DNA of 64,000 bases from Arabidopsis thaliana (taxonomy: Eukaryota > Streptophyta > Magnoliopsida > Brassicales > Brassicaceae): NCBI RefSeq assembly GCF_000001735.4, contig NC_003070.9, positions 22,677,971 through 22,741,970 on the forward strand, written 5' to 3'. Position numbers and translations under genes: made by a program. Numbering within the stretch: the first letter of the stretch is position 1; the number at the start of each line of letters is the position of its first letter. This document shows positions 18,086-30,904 of the stretch, piece by piece. Under the pieces are notes generated by a model. That model was not told the DNA's origin. It ran no database searches and saw only the letters and a program-made list of their open reading frames with translations.

Positions 18086-18834
18086 CCCTACATAAAAATG
18101 AAACAAGAATGTATAAGTCACTTCAGATTACTAGTCATCCCTACATAAGAAAGTAGCCAACACGAGTGAGACTAGACAAGAGAATTGCTAGAACAAATAT
18201 AAGTCACTTCAGATTACGGAAGAATTTTGACAGTGAAAAACAGGACATTGACATATTGTTCATACACGGATTGAATACGAAGAATTTTCCAATTGTTATA
18301 ACTCACCCTAAGAACTACTACGCCAAGATAAAGTGACAGTACAAAGCACAACAAGATCATAATGGAAACGGAGAGAAAATCAATTGATCACATTCATGCC
18401 CATCAAATAGATTCCATTAATCAGAAATGTACAAGCTATAGATCTCAGAAATGTACCTCTTGAAGCATAACTGACTGTGAAGTTGATTGCTTTGAAGAAT
18501 CTAAATCAGCCTGAAACAAATAAAAAACTCAAATCAGATGATATACTAAAACGATACAATCAGAAGCATAACAAGGAAATGATAAACTTACAATACCGAC
18601 AAGAATCTTTTCACCTCACACTCCTCTGACCTAAGCAGACCTGAGCAACAGAACATATACAAGATAAAAAACTTGTTTCTCATACACAAGATAATAGAAA
18701 GCAGCTAATTTTATTCTCATTCTCTAAAAAAACTTGGTTCTCATACACAAGATGATAACAGACAATAGAGTTCATAAAAACCATTGAAATACAAGAATTC
18801 TTAAAAATAACAATGCAAGACACTGTCTTCTTTC
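18086..18834. other. Spacer between transposase and ORF1 inside the transposon
   Basis: AT-rich. Probably the 5' leader, and possibly introns, of the transposase gene and the 3' end of ORF1. Short direct repeats of CTTGGTTCTCATACACAAGA type occur near 18670-18750. No further gene. Confidence 0.5.
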
Positions 18835-19949
18835 TCATGCATTCCTGCTTACACCAGTTTCAAACTCCAAGTAGAGAACCTTGTTCTCATCATCTTCATA
18901 AAACAAGAATGTCTGACGATTGGCGATATCTTTCTTAAGATGTTGAATTGCTGCTTTGTATAAGGGAGACCACACCCTTATAGCAGGCAGCGAGTGTAGA
19001 ATTTGCATGGCTCGAAGCTGACAGCAACTAAACTCAGGGTGCATCTCTATTAGTTGGTTCTTGTGGGAAAGAATTTTATCCCGTGACTCGATACTATCCT
19101 TAATCACCTCTGCTACACCTTGTTCATCTTGTACAGACCTTGATCTTTTCTTACTACTCTTTGACTTACTTGAATATGAGGGACCATTGCCAACATTGCT
19201 TTGAGTAGGAAGGATATGCGCTGCTTCATCATCATCTAGATTTAGAGGGATCTGCCTTGATTCACCATCATCATCTTGAGTTATAGGGATCTGCGTTGAA
19301 TCACCATCATCATCTTGATGCATTGAGTCTAATTTCTCTTCACCTTGTTTAGGAGCCCAGCCCTCGGCTCCACTGATATGCACTGTACCAAATACCTTTT
19401 CCATCAAATCCACATTTGCCACTGGCTTATCTTTAAATTTCCGAGCTCCAGGCCATTCTTAACAAACAATGAGAATAAACAAACAATGAGAACTTGATCT
19501 AGAACAAACAAAGGACAGAAGAAGTTTAAGAATCTATATACCTTACACCGTTCATTCCACCAATCATCAGACATTCTTATGCTCCCATTTGGATAGTAAC
19601 CAAGACCGGTTCTGTTGTGAGTCAGCTTCTTAAAACCTTCATACTGCTTCTTACAAGTAGTAAACTTGATCCCAAATTTTCTCCATGTATGTCTTTCCCA
19701 TAAACCTCATAAAATCTATCTATAATAGTCTGTCTCCCAGCATCATTGACATTCTGATTCCTAATATTTCCTTTAAGCTTCTCCTCAATTCTTAGTTCAA
19801 GGTAGAAACGAGTTTGCTCATCATTCCACGCAAGATTCTTAGTTGATCATGTGTTTTTGTACAAAATCAGTCTAAATTACAGAAAATGTTACAGTAAATC
19901 TAAGTTTAGAGGAAAATATACTCACATCGGTACCATTGATAGTTGTCAT
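18835..19949 (-). CDS. Harbinger ORF1: Myb/SANT-like DNA-binding protein, spliced and possibly frame-disrupted
   Basis: Accessory DNA-binding protein of the element. Likely exons are 19926-19949 (MTTINGTD), about 19542-19837 and 18835-19457. Exon 2 encodes a Myb_DNA-bind_3-like domain: WNDEQTRFYLELRIEEKLKGN, later KQYEGFKKLTHNRTGLGYYP and SDDWWNERCK. This matches the trihelix-like domain of plant transposon ORF1 proteins. Exon 3 continues WPGARKFKDKP, then an acidic Asp-rich repeat (ITQDDDGESRQIP, twice), a basic KSKSSKKRSRS stretch suggesting nuclear import, and a conserved C-terminal helix region. In my translation the frame shifts once around 19695, and the exon 2/3 phase does not join cleanly. 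The gene may therefore be broken or my splice choice wrong. Confidence 0.6.
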
Positions 19950-21366
19950 CTGTAGCACACAATGAAAACAAACGTTTTGTAGTTGTGTTAGAACAAGATC
20001 AAAGATACCAAACAAATAAAACAAAGATCAGAGATAACAAAGCAAACAATACACAACTTATGATAACAAAGCAAAGCAAATAAAACGTGTACAAAGATTA
20101 GAGATAACAAAGCAAAGAAAAACTATTTGATATTGAACAATCATGAGATATTATTCTTGACTATTTCTACAGTATTTGAACTCAAACCTTAGACGAACTC
20201 ATGCTACTACTACAGAAAGCCAAATGCAACCACTAATTACAGAGGACGTACCTGAGAAACCAAAGCTTTCTTACTTGGAGACAAAACTTGCTGAAACAAG
20301 GACTGAAGAGAAAAAATCTTTTATAAGATGAAATTCTCCCGTATAAATAAGCAGTTATAAGCTATACACGAGTCACAACATCATCAATCAACAAAACTCA
20401 GAGCCAAACTTGTTCTTCGAGACTAAATAGAGACTAATGCAAAGTTTTTTATCAATGAGCTATACACGAGTCACAACATCATCAATCATTGTATCTCAAA
20501 ACAAATCAGATAACACAATCTGGATCCTAGCTTTCTGCATCAAAAATACAAAAGACCTATAAACACAAAAACAATTCCACTTTGGATGCAATTGAACACG
20601 TCAAGGAGGCAGCTGAAGTTTGTAACTATGGATGGTCAATCTAAAGAGGGCTAAAGTGCAGATGCTAAAGTGGCAGCACCAAATGGTTCTGTTGCTCCTA
20701 ATGTAGAGACAACAAAGCCTCTTAAGAGCAAATCGAAGACTCAAAAGCAACACAAAGCAAGCAAAGCAACACAAGCCGTAAACTAAAGCTAATCGAAGAA
20801 TCAAAAGCAACACAAAGCAAAGTAAAGCAAACCCACAATTAAACAATGTAACCATGGTGGATCAAACCCAAGAACAAGTGATTGCAACAAGGATACAAAG
20901 AGAAACAACGAGAGAGACATGGAGCGAGAGAGAGGAAGCGAGAGAGGGAGAGAGAGAGAGAGAGAGAGAGAGAAACACAAACCTACTACACTCCGGCGAT
21001 GGATCCGACGAGTCTCCAGTGAAGAATCGGCGACGGCGAGATCACCGGCGAAGAATCAGCATCATTGACGGCTATGAATCTCAATTTTGAGTGTTTTGTG
21101 TCGAGGAGAGGGTGAAGAAGAGATGTGGTTTTTGGATGTAATTCCATATATTAGATTAGGGTATTATTGACATTTTATAATTTTGGCTGAATCAGCTTCA
21201 GCAGAATGAACAAATCAAACTCAGTCAGATTTTTTTTATTTTTTGGATGAGTTTAGAAAAAAACATTCAACTGAATCATTCAAATGATCTATTTAAACAT
21301 GAAAAACAAACAACAATTTTCATCTTCATTGAGATGGTTCATCCAAATGGACAAACAAACAGGACC
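19950..21366. other. Right third of the Harbinger element: leader/promoter side and right terminal repeat
   Basis: No coding gene. It contains a 30-base direct repeat (20361-20390 and 20459-20487), a (GA)n run (20948-20973), a GC-richer block at 20990-21070 that looks like 5' leader for leftward transcription, and the right terminal inverted repeat ending at 21366. The frame at 20854-21090 is mostly simple repeat and is not credible as a protein. Confidence 0.5.
20948..20973. repeat. (GA)13 microsatellite
   Basis: Uninterrupted GA dinucleotides inside the Harbinger element, in the probable leader of its leftward transcript. Confidence 0.95.
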
Positions 21367-21483
21367 TTAATAGAACAACCCAAAAAAGAACTCTTACAAA
21401 TTGATTAATAAAATAATTTAATCAAAAAGAATTATAGATTTTTATTTTAAAAACTACAAATAGTTTAAAAAAAATATAATATT

Positions 21484-21640
21484 TACAATTTCCATCACAA
21501 ATTGTTTCTTAATGCCCAAGGATGAAGGATCACATAGTTAATAAGTAATTAAGTACTATTTTATTCATGTACTTTCTCTTTGCCCTATCCAGAGTTGCTA
21601 CAAGCCTAAAACTCGGTTTTACCACGATTTTTCTTTGGTG
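21484..21640 (-). pseudogene. Tiny SD1 kinase relic
   Basis: The sequence CAATTTCCATCACAAATTG then TTTCTTAATGCCCAAGGAT matches the 3' end of the intact kinases (compare 11738-11770). About 50 bases on, a second block (TATTTTATTCATGTACTTTC, then CCAGAGTTGCTA) matches the kinase exon around EEFMNEI and SSSGQGK. The two ends of a kinase gene have been brought together by large deletions. Confidence 0.7.
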
Positions 21641-22181
21641 TATTTGACAGACTATTAATGGTTTGTTTATCTCTATTATCAGTTGAATTGTTATATCAAA
21701 ATTTGAACTGATTGGGTATAAAAAGAAACTGAGAACTGATTCATGCTAAGGAAACCTTGTTTAACAAATACCATGGATGCTTTTTAACCGTATCAGCCTC
21801 TCCAATGTTTTCGTAAATCAATAGTTCAAAATTTTTTTCTACCACACAAGTGCATCTCCATTCCAATTTTCAATCTATATAAATCATATGTATTTTTTGT
21901 ATCCAATAGTCATCTTTGTAAAGATTTTTTGTTCGTGTGTGGCGGATAAGCAAAAACAGAATAACATAATCTCTTATCCAACTTATATTGCCACGTGGAC
22001 AGATATAGTTGGTGAAGCAGATACTAATCTAATCTGAGCAAAACCAGTTGGGCTATTTGAAAGCCACAAGTACTTGGAACCTTTGTTTCTTCTACCCTAA
22101 CATAGCCCTTGCAAACCATAACCAAACCATCATCATCATCATCTCTTGGTGACAGAAGAAAAGAGTTGAGGAACAGAGAAA
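21641..22181 (+). promoter_or_regulatory. LHCA3 promoter with I-boxes and a G-box
   Basis: A GATAAG I-box lies at 21945-21950, and its reverse form CTTATC at 21972-21977. A perfect CCACGTGG G-box lies at 21991-21998, about 185 bases before the ATG. I-box plus G-box pairs are the established light-responsive module of photosynthesis genes. Confidence 0.7.
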
Positions 22182-23179
22182 ATGGCAGCACAAGCACTTG
22201 TGTCTTCTTCACTTACCTCCTCTGTTCAGACAGCTAGACAGATATTTGGCTCAAAACCAGTTGCGTCTGCCTCACAGAAGAAGAGTTCCTTTGTTGTTAA
22301 AGCTGCTGCAACTCCACCTGTCAAGGTACATGACAGTCTCTATTCTTTCACAGATCTCTCTCTTTCTCTATGTACTGAATAATCTGATCTTGATTTTGTG
22401 TTTTGGTTTTTCAGCAAGGAGCCAACAGACCATTGTGGTTTGCTTCATCGCAGAGTCTCTCTTACTTGGATGGCAGGTAATGTTCAAACAACTTTTGGAA
22501 TTTTATTTGTTTTGAGAACTTCATGATGTTCAAAATTTGGAGATGTTCTGATTCTTCTTGCAGCTTACCTGGTGACTATGGATTCGACCCTCTTGGTCTT
22601 TCAGACCCAGAAGGTACTGGAGGATTCATTGAGCCAAGATGGCTAGCATACGGAGAGATCATCAACGGACGGTTCGCCATGTTGGGTGCAGCTGGAGCTA
22701 TTGCTCCTGAGATTTTAGGAAAGGCTGGTCTGATTCCAGCAGAGACTGCTCTTCCTTGGTTCCAAACCGGTGTGATTCCACCAGCAGGGACATACACTTA
22801 CTGGGCAGACAATTACACACTCTTTGTTCTCGAGATGGCTCTGATGGGATTCGCTGAGCACCGGAGGTTACAGGACTGGTACAACCCAGGATCTATGGGA
22901 AAACAGTACTTCTTGGGGTTAGAGAAGGGTTTGGCCGGTTCAGGTAACCCGGCTTACCCCGGTGGACCTTTCTTCAACCCTCTTGGGTTTGGGAAAGATG
23001 AGAAGTCACTGAAGGAGTTGAAACTCAAGGAGGTCAAGAACGGTAGACTGGCTATGCTCGCCATCCTCGGTTACTTTATCCAAGGACTAGTGACCGGTGT
23101 GGGACCTTATCAGAACCTGCTTGATCACTTGGCTGATCCCGTCAACAACAACGTCTTGACCAGCCTCAAGTTCCACTGA
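22182..23179 (+). CDS. LHCA3: Photosystem I chlorophyll a/b-binding protein Lhca3 (273 aa)
   Basis: Peripheral PSI antenna protein of the thylakoid membrane. Three exons, 22182-22325, 22415-22476 and 22564-23179, sum to 822 bp (273 codons plus stop). Residues 1 to about 40 are a Ser/Ala-rich chloroplast transit peptide. The mature part has the LHC fold: a first transmembrane helix with [10 protein letters not shown], a second with [17 protein letters not shown], and a third with [16 protein letters not shown]. Residue N103 stands where most LHC proteins have His as the ligand of chlorophyll 603. This Asn is the known feature behind the red-shifted chlorophylls of Lhca3 and Lhca4. The C-terminus [14 protein letters not shown] is as in Arabidopsis LHCA3 from memory. 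It is an unrelated housekeeping gene caught between duplicated kinase relics. Confidence 0.98.
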
Positions 23180-23403
23180 GGTGATCATCATCTCATGTGT
23201 TTTTATGTCTCTTGTATCGTACAATATTTCCATCTTTCGCTACCATTGGCTTCTTCGTATTGTAACACCCTGTGTAAACATATTCGTGTTTTGTAAGAAA
23301 TGACAATGTCAATGGCCAAACGAAAAAACTTTTAGGATTAACAGTTGGCATTTGCAAACCAAACAAAGCGGTTAGTATATTCAAAGAATGTTATGAAATA
23401 CTG

Positions 23404-23950
23404 TACCTGTTATGCTTTAAAAGTAGTCTCATCTTATCACTCTGTATCTCCCAAACCACCTTAGACATTTAAGACAAAAACAAATTTAACAATAAGCCAT
23501 GTTGGTGCTATCAAAGAGAAACACTATCAATGGATTTGAAGACAAAACTATAATTGAAGAAGTAGCTCTTTCGTGTTATCTTTTAAGCCGTACCTAGTTC
23601 AGAACTTGCAAGACGAATGGAAAGAAGTTCTCCACCAGCAGAAAATTGCACTGCGTCCATTAGGTCCTGGTTCCACATAAAGAACCCTAGTCCATTGATA
23701 TAAACAAAGGCCAAGCAAGAACAATTGCGGAGACAAATCTGGTAACAATCTTCAGCATCCAAAACACTTGCAAACCCTAATGGATATATAAACCCTTTGT
23801 AGCATTTAAATTTTGGAGGAACGTGCGTCACACACAAACCAAAAGATCCACATCCACTGTACTAATCACATGAGTTCGCTGGAGTCTCAAAGGTCATTAT
23901 GCTGAAAAATCCTGGCGATTTCTGAAACCCTTCTATCAAAACCCTTCTGG
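23404..23950 (-). pseudogene. SD1 kinase fragment (EGF/PAN part of the S-domain exon)
   Basis: The minus strand reads MTFETPANSCD, then a stop codon, then a decayed EGF region (GCGSFGLCVTHVPPKFKC), then an internally deleted PAN domain (CYQICLRNCSCLAFVYI) ending LASSELG at the usual exon-1 splice site (about 23593). A residue of the transmembrane exon (CTCTGTATCTCCCAAACCA) follows near 23440-23460. Kinase exons are absent. Confidence 0.8.
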
Positions 23951-24130
23951 CATTCACAAGATCCAAATAGCTAAAAGAAACCACCCCAACTCTTTGTAAC
24001 CCTACATTCTCGTTCAGGCATTTCATCGAACAGTTCAAGTGCATGCATACGCCACATGCGATTATAGTAAACACTTAATGTTTTTGAACTGTATGTAGAT
24101 TGACCGATTCAACCAGCTGGAAGCCAATTC
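23951..24130 (-). pseudogene. PPR-like relic
   Basis: The minus strand at about 24008-24048 reads ALELFDEMPERE, a phrase typical of pentatricopeptide-repeat proteins. It directly follows the kinase fragment, as the same relic does upstream of other kinase copies. The open frame at 24062-24349 continues upstream but I do not recognise it. Confidence 0.45.
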
Positions 24131-24349
24131 GGCATTTAGGGGAAGCTGACGCAAATTTCCGGTAAGAAGATCCGGTCTAAAATAGTGTTTCCGGTGATCA
24201 GGATTTGTCACTCCCGCTGACAATAATATCTGATAGCTTTTCATATTAACCCCTAAAGAATGTTTGATATCCGATATTAATCCCAAATTTTGTTTCATAC
24301 TATTTTCATCCACCAGATTCAGATCCATATAAAAAGTTTTGTGACTCAT

Positions 24350-24527
24350 TTACCTAATTCAAAAAACGTTTTCCGTAAGGCCCATTTACATGCTAACTTT
24401 GGGCCTATATGCCTAGGTTTTGGTCGATTTTTGAAATCAAGGAAACCCTTATTATTCCTTCCTTGATAAAGAAGAATCTTCGTTATTGCCCTATTGACGT
24501 CCAAAGCCAGATCTTCCATACGCCGCC
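24350..24527 (+). promoter_or_regulatory. F-box/kelch gene promoter with site II-like elements
   Basis: GGCCCA at about 24379-24384 and TGGGCC at about 24401-24406 are site II-type cores within 150 bases of the ATG at 24528. Confidence 0.4.
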
Positions 24528-25736
24528 ATGAACGGCGAAAAACCACTCCGTGAGAGGAAGAAGAAGATGCCGTATCCTTCTCCGGTGACAGAAGAACCAA
24601 TCTCTATCATGTCACTTCCTTATGACTTGTTATTGAACTGCTTCTCACTCGTCTCAAGGTTGTATTATCCAACTCTCTCCCTCGTTTCCAAAACTTTTCG
24701 ATCTATCATTACTTCACGCGAACTTTACGAGATCCGATCACGCTTAAACCGTACGGATAAGTGTCTCTATCTTTGCTTCCCTTACGACATGAACACGCAT
24801 TGGTTCACTCTCTGCCGGGAACCTAATCGAAACGTTGCCGAGAATTCAAGTGGCTATCTTCTGGTCCAAGTTCCATCTCCCAATGGTTTACTTCCTGTGC
24901 ATTCGTCGAGTGTCATAGCCGTTGGTTCTAATATCTACAAAATCGGCGGCACTAAGTCTTATAGACACAAACTCTGGAAAAGGACGCGCTATTCTTCTTC
25001 TGTCTCTGTCCTGGATTGTCGGAGTCACAGGTGGCGTCAGGCTCCAGGAATGCGAGTGGCCCGGGGCTGTTCCTCCACAGTATGTGAAGTTGATGGGAAG
25101 ATATATATAGCAGGAGGCTGTAAAGAAGACATCGGTTCCTTGTACTGGATTGAAGTGTTTGATCCAAAAACTCAAACTTGGGGCACTCTGAAGAACCCAT
25201 GCATTGAGTATCAACATGATATTGGATATAGATGTGAAGTCAAAAGCTTAGGTCTTGATGGAAAAATATACATGTTTGGAAGTGAGTTTGTGGTTTACAA
25301 TTTTGAGGAAGATAGATGGAAATGTATAGGCCGAGATAAGTATAATTTGTATCATGCAGTAGACCCTATGTCTCGCATAAACTCTAGTTCTTGCGTGGTA
25401 GACAATGTCTTGTTCATTTTGGATAAGGGAACTCGAGTGTTCAAATGGTATGACTTTAAGGTAAGTTTGTGGAAGGAATTGAATGGTGTTGAAGGATTGC
25501 CTGATTTAAGTGACCGTGGGTATGTTAAAATGGTGGATCTTGGTGGAAAGATAGCGGTTTTGTGGCAAGAGTGTCTGACTAATAAGAAAATTAAAAGGAT
25601 TTGGTGTGCTGAGATTAGCCTTGAAAGACGCGATAGAGATGAGATTTGGGGGAAGGTTGAGTGGTTTGATATTGTGCTTAGTGTCCACTCGTCTTTTTCA
25701 TTGCTCTGCGCGGATACTATTTCCGTTGTTGTTTGA
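24528..25736 (+). CDS. AT1G61540: F-box/kelch-repeat protein (intronless, 402 aa)
   Basis: Probable substrate receptor of an SCF-type ubiquitin ligase. An F-box lies at about residues 27-72 (SLPYDLLLNCFSLVSRLYYPTL, then SLVSKTFRSIITS), where the LP and the VSK core are the SKP1-contacting features. Kelch repeats follow, with diagnostic GG and W-D/W-R patterns: VIAVGSNIYKIGG, SVLDCRSHRWRQAPGM, KIYIAGG, VFDPKTQTWGTL and VYNFEEDRWK. Such genes form a large, fast-evolving Arabidopsis family, usually intronless and 350-420 aa, so the length fits. The N-terminus before the F-box is short and basic (RERKKKMPYPS). A partial 3' duplicate follows at 26148-26426. The substrate cannot be inferred. Confidence 0.93.
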   Translation: MNGEKPLRERKKKMPYPSPVTEEPISIMSLPYDLLLNCFSLVSRLYYPTLSLVSKTFRSIITSRELYEIRSRLNRTDKCLYLCFPYDMNTHWFTLCREPNRNVAENSSGYLLVQVPSPNGLLPVHSSSVIAVGSNIYKIGGTKSYRHKLWKRTRYSSSVSVLDCRSHRWRQAPGMRVARGCSSTVCEVDGKIYIAGGCKEDIGSLYWIEVFDPKTQTWGTLKNPCIEYQHDIGYRCEVKSLGLDGKIYMFGSEFVVYNFEEDRWKCIGRDKYNLYHAVDPMSRINSSSCVVDNVLFILDKGTRVFKWYDFKVSLWKELNGVEGLPDLSDRGYVKMVDLGGKIAVLWQECLTNKKIKRIWCAEISLERRDRDEIWGKVEWFDIVLSVHSSFSLLCADTISVVV

Positions 25737-26147
25737 TGAAATGGGCTACCATGAGATTAGGCTTGAACGGCTTATATGGATAGTTTCATTTTGTTTTGAA
25801 TATTTTTTGGTGTTTCTTTTCTATTAGTAATGAGTATTGACTATGATGAATGATTTTTTTTCCATGGTATTTTAGTGAAATGCAATTTTGCATTGTTTAA
25901 AACTTCTAAACATATGCGCTTACTTGTAGACGAGCTAGCTTATTTTGACTAAATGCACATGATAACACTTTTGTTGTGTTGCACAAATTAAAGGGTACGG
26001 TTCTTGTTACATTCACGAGAATAACTAAAACAAGACAACATGGTTAAGTGTTTGTTAGTCACTGGAGGACTCTTAGATGATTCTTACCTATAAAATTATT
26101 AGAAAAGAAATAGAGAAAGTAAGAAAAAGCTCTTAATGGTGAGGTAA
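25737..26147. other. 3' flank of the F-box/kelch gene
   Basis: It contains the 3'-UTR stretches (GATGAATG..., CTTTTGTTGTGTTGCA) that recur after the partial duplicate at 26427-26620. No gene. Confidence 0.6.
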
Positions 26148-26426
26148 TGGAAGAAACTTAATGGTGTTGAAGGCTTGCCTGATTTTTATCACCGTGGGTA
26201 TTGTTTAATGGTGGATGTTGGTGGGAAGATGATGGTGTTGTGGGATGCGTCTGTGTATTATTCAAGTAGACGTAAAGAGAATGTGATTTGGTGTGCGGAG
26301 ATTTCGCTTGAAAGGCGTGGTGATGGAGATGAGATTTGGGGGAAAGTTGAGTGGTTTGATGCTGTGCTTCCAGTCCACAAGTCTTGTCGTTTGTTGTATG
26401 CGGATGGTCTTTCTGCTACTCTTTGA
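26148..26426 (+). pseudogene. Partial tandem duplicate of the F-box/kelch gene (C-terminal 92 codons)
   Basis: Open frame reading WKKLNGVEGLPDFYHRGY and ending WFDAVLPVHKSCRLLYADG, clearly homologous to the last quarter of the gene at 24528-25736 (WKELNGVEGLPDLSDRGY; WFDIVLSVHSSFSLLCAD). It lacks F-box and upstream kelch repeats. The duplication also includes 3' flanking sequence. No start region is evident, so it is most likely a pseudogene fragment. Confidence 0.85.
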
Positions 26427-26895
26427 TGGCTTGAATGGTTAACGCGGATAATGTCATTTTGTTTTGATTAGTATGTTCCTATGATGAATATTTGGTTTAC
26501 GGTTTTAGCGAATGCAATTGGCATTGTTTTGCTTCCTCTTACAAAATGTATTTGAATACACTTTTGTTGTGTTGCATAAATTAGAAGGCTACGGTTCTCT
26601 TTACATTAATGTCACTGTTTGTGTGTCTAATGTAAGTTACATTATGTAACATTGGCGTGTGTCACTGTTACCAGCGAGAACAGAGCAAAAATGCCTATAC
26701 GCAAGAGAAGACAGACTTTAGTAAAGCCTCAAAACGAGGACTCAACAATATACAGTCCCTATAGGCATTAACAGAACCGAAAGACTTACCAAACCCCTTT
26801 ATTTGAAAATGTAAGTAAATTATGAATGTATGTTGAAGTTACAAAGTACAAACACTGAAAATTAGATCATTTTAAACTATGGTAAAGCATTGTTC
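26427..26895. other. Intergenic spacer
   Basis: 3' flank of the kelch duplicate (homologous to 25737-26030) followed by the 3' flank of the next kinase. Nothing else visible. Confidence 0.6.
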
Positions 26896-29856
<2,961 letters not shown>

Positions 29857-30172
29857 CCCCAATGTCCAAGAACAATCTCCTCAGATTATTGTAGGAAGAG
29901 AACATGTATACTGTAAAAAAGAGAAAAGTAAGCAAATAAAACAAAGTCAAGTGCTGAATAGAAAATGGAAGCACCTCTAACCAATGTTGACTACAAAGCA
30001 CCCATTTTCCAAGATTCTGCATTACTTTATTCACGATCAACTTAAAACCTTGTTTTATAATACAGATTCTAGAAAAGTGAAATGCTTATGTTTACCCAAT
30101 CAACCATGCAACAGTTGACCTATTATTTTCAGGTAAATTGAGCCCACAACCAATGAAAAATAGGCAACACCG
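29857..30172 (-). promoter_or_regulatory. Promoter/leader of the 26896-29856 kinase
   Basis: W-box cores TTGACT at 29986-29991 and TTGACC at 30115-30120 (also a few bases from the conserved block). The block GATTCTGCATTACTTTATTC at 30013-30032 is shared with three other kinase promoters at 130-160 bases from the ATG. Confidence 0.45.
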
Positions 30173-30760
30173 CTACCATTCATTTTCAAACATGAGAATT
30201 GTACCACTGACCTTTTTTGACCCCAATACAACGTATCTGCCATCTAGTATTCCAAGATACAACGGTCCTGGCCTGGCCACTAGGTCCTGATCACCTGCGT
30301 AAGCACAAGCATGCAAAGCACCAATGATCTTGGTTTCCAACCCTTTGTCCGGCATAAATTCACGAATTGCTTTTTTAAAATTCTCATTTTGCACATACCC
30401 CGTCATTCATCGAACCCCATGAATATAACATTCCACTAAAGAGCTATCTAGCAAATTGCATTTCAACCAAATCCTTGAAGGCATTCACAAGAGATCCCTA
30501 ATCACCTTGTCAATACTCAAAAAAATAGTGGCGATAAAACGAGTCTTCAGATTCTACAAACCATATCAAAATACAATCCTCGCCAATCCAATCTATCTAC
30601 ACCCAGAAACCACTGTGTTTCAGGAAAACCAAGTCTCACTCAGGCATTTTATCAAACCCCTTGCATGCTTTCTAAATCTGCTAACACATCTTCCACAAAC
30701 TCTCAAACCCAAAAGACAAGAACACTCTTCACCAACTACCCATGAATCTCCATAGTCTTA
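30173..30760 (-). pseudogene. PPR-like gene remnant
   Basis: An open frame at 30173-30406 reads MTGYVQNENFKKAI and later GALHACAYAGDQDLVAR, resembling PPR-protein phrases. Just upstream, at 30450-30760, other frames give KMPE and SLVECYIHGFDE, interrupted by stops. This is the longest of four similar relics in the kinase array. The assignment rests on motif resemblance only. Confidence 0.5.
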
Positions 30761-30904
30761 AAATCCAAAATCATCAGACTTTTACATTGAGAAATTAAAG
30801 CTTCAAGGGCTGGTTTTAACAAACATAGTATAGAAAATTTACAAGAACTGGTTTCATTTAGCATATTAACAAATCACTAAATAATGAATTAAGAAAACAT
30901 TAAA

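Larger units (their letters stand above)
15985..21366. mobile_element. PIF/Harbinger DNA transposon, about 5.4 kb, with both ends
   Basis: The left terminal inverted repeat starts GGCTCTATTTGTTTG. The right end read in reverse starts GGTCCTGTTTGTTTG. Over the first 25 bases 20 match. A TTA target duplication flanks it (15982-15984 and 21367-21369), the hallmark of PIF/Harbinger. It carries two minus-strand genes typical of the superfamily: a DDE transposase (16871-18085) and a Myb/SANT-like ORF1 (18835-19949). Sub-terminal copies of GTTTGATCATTTG recur near 15998, 16068 and 16135. Direct repeats occur at about 16698-16731/16769-16802 and 20361-20390/20459-20487. The transposase frame is open, but ORF1 appears to change frame once, so autonomy is uncertain. 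The element interrupts the kinase array between a gene and relic sequence. Confidence 0.9.

Noticed and set aside
20854-21090. 78-codon plus-strand open frame in the Harbinger element
   Set aside because: Mostly (GA)n-encoded Glu/Arg and on the strand opposite to the element's genes; more likely leader sequence of the leftward transcript.
24062-24349. 95-codon minus-strand frame upstream of the F-box gene
   Set aside because: Unrecognised, runs into a relic, and could be chance; not strong enough to call a gene.
24888-25217. Minus-strand frames opposite the F-box/kelch gene
   Set aside because: Antisense shadows of the clear kelch coding sequence.
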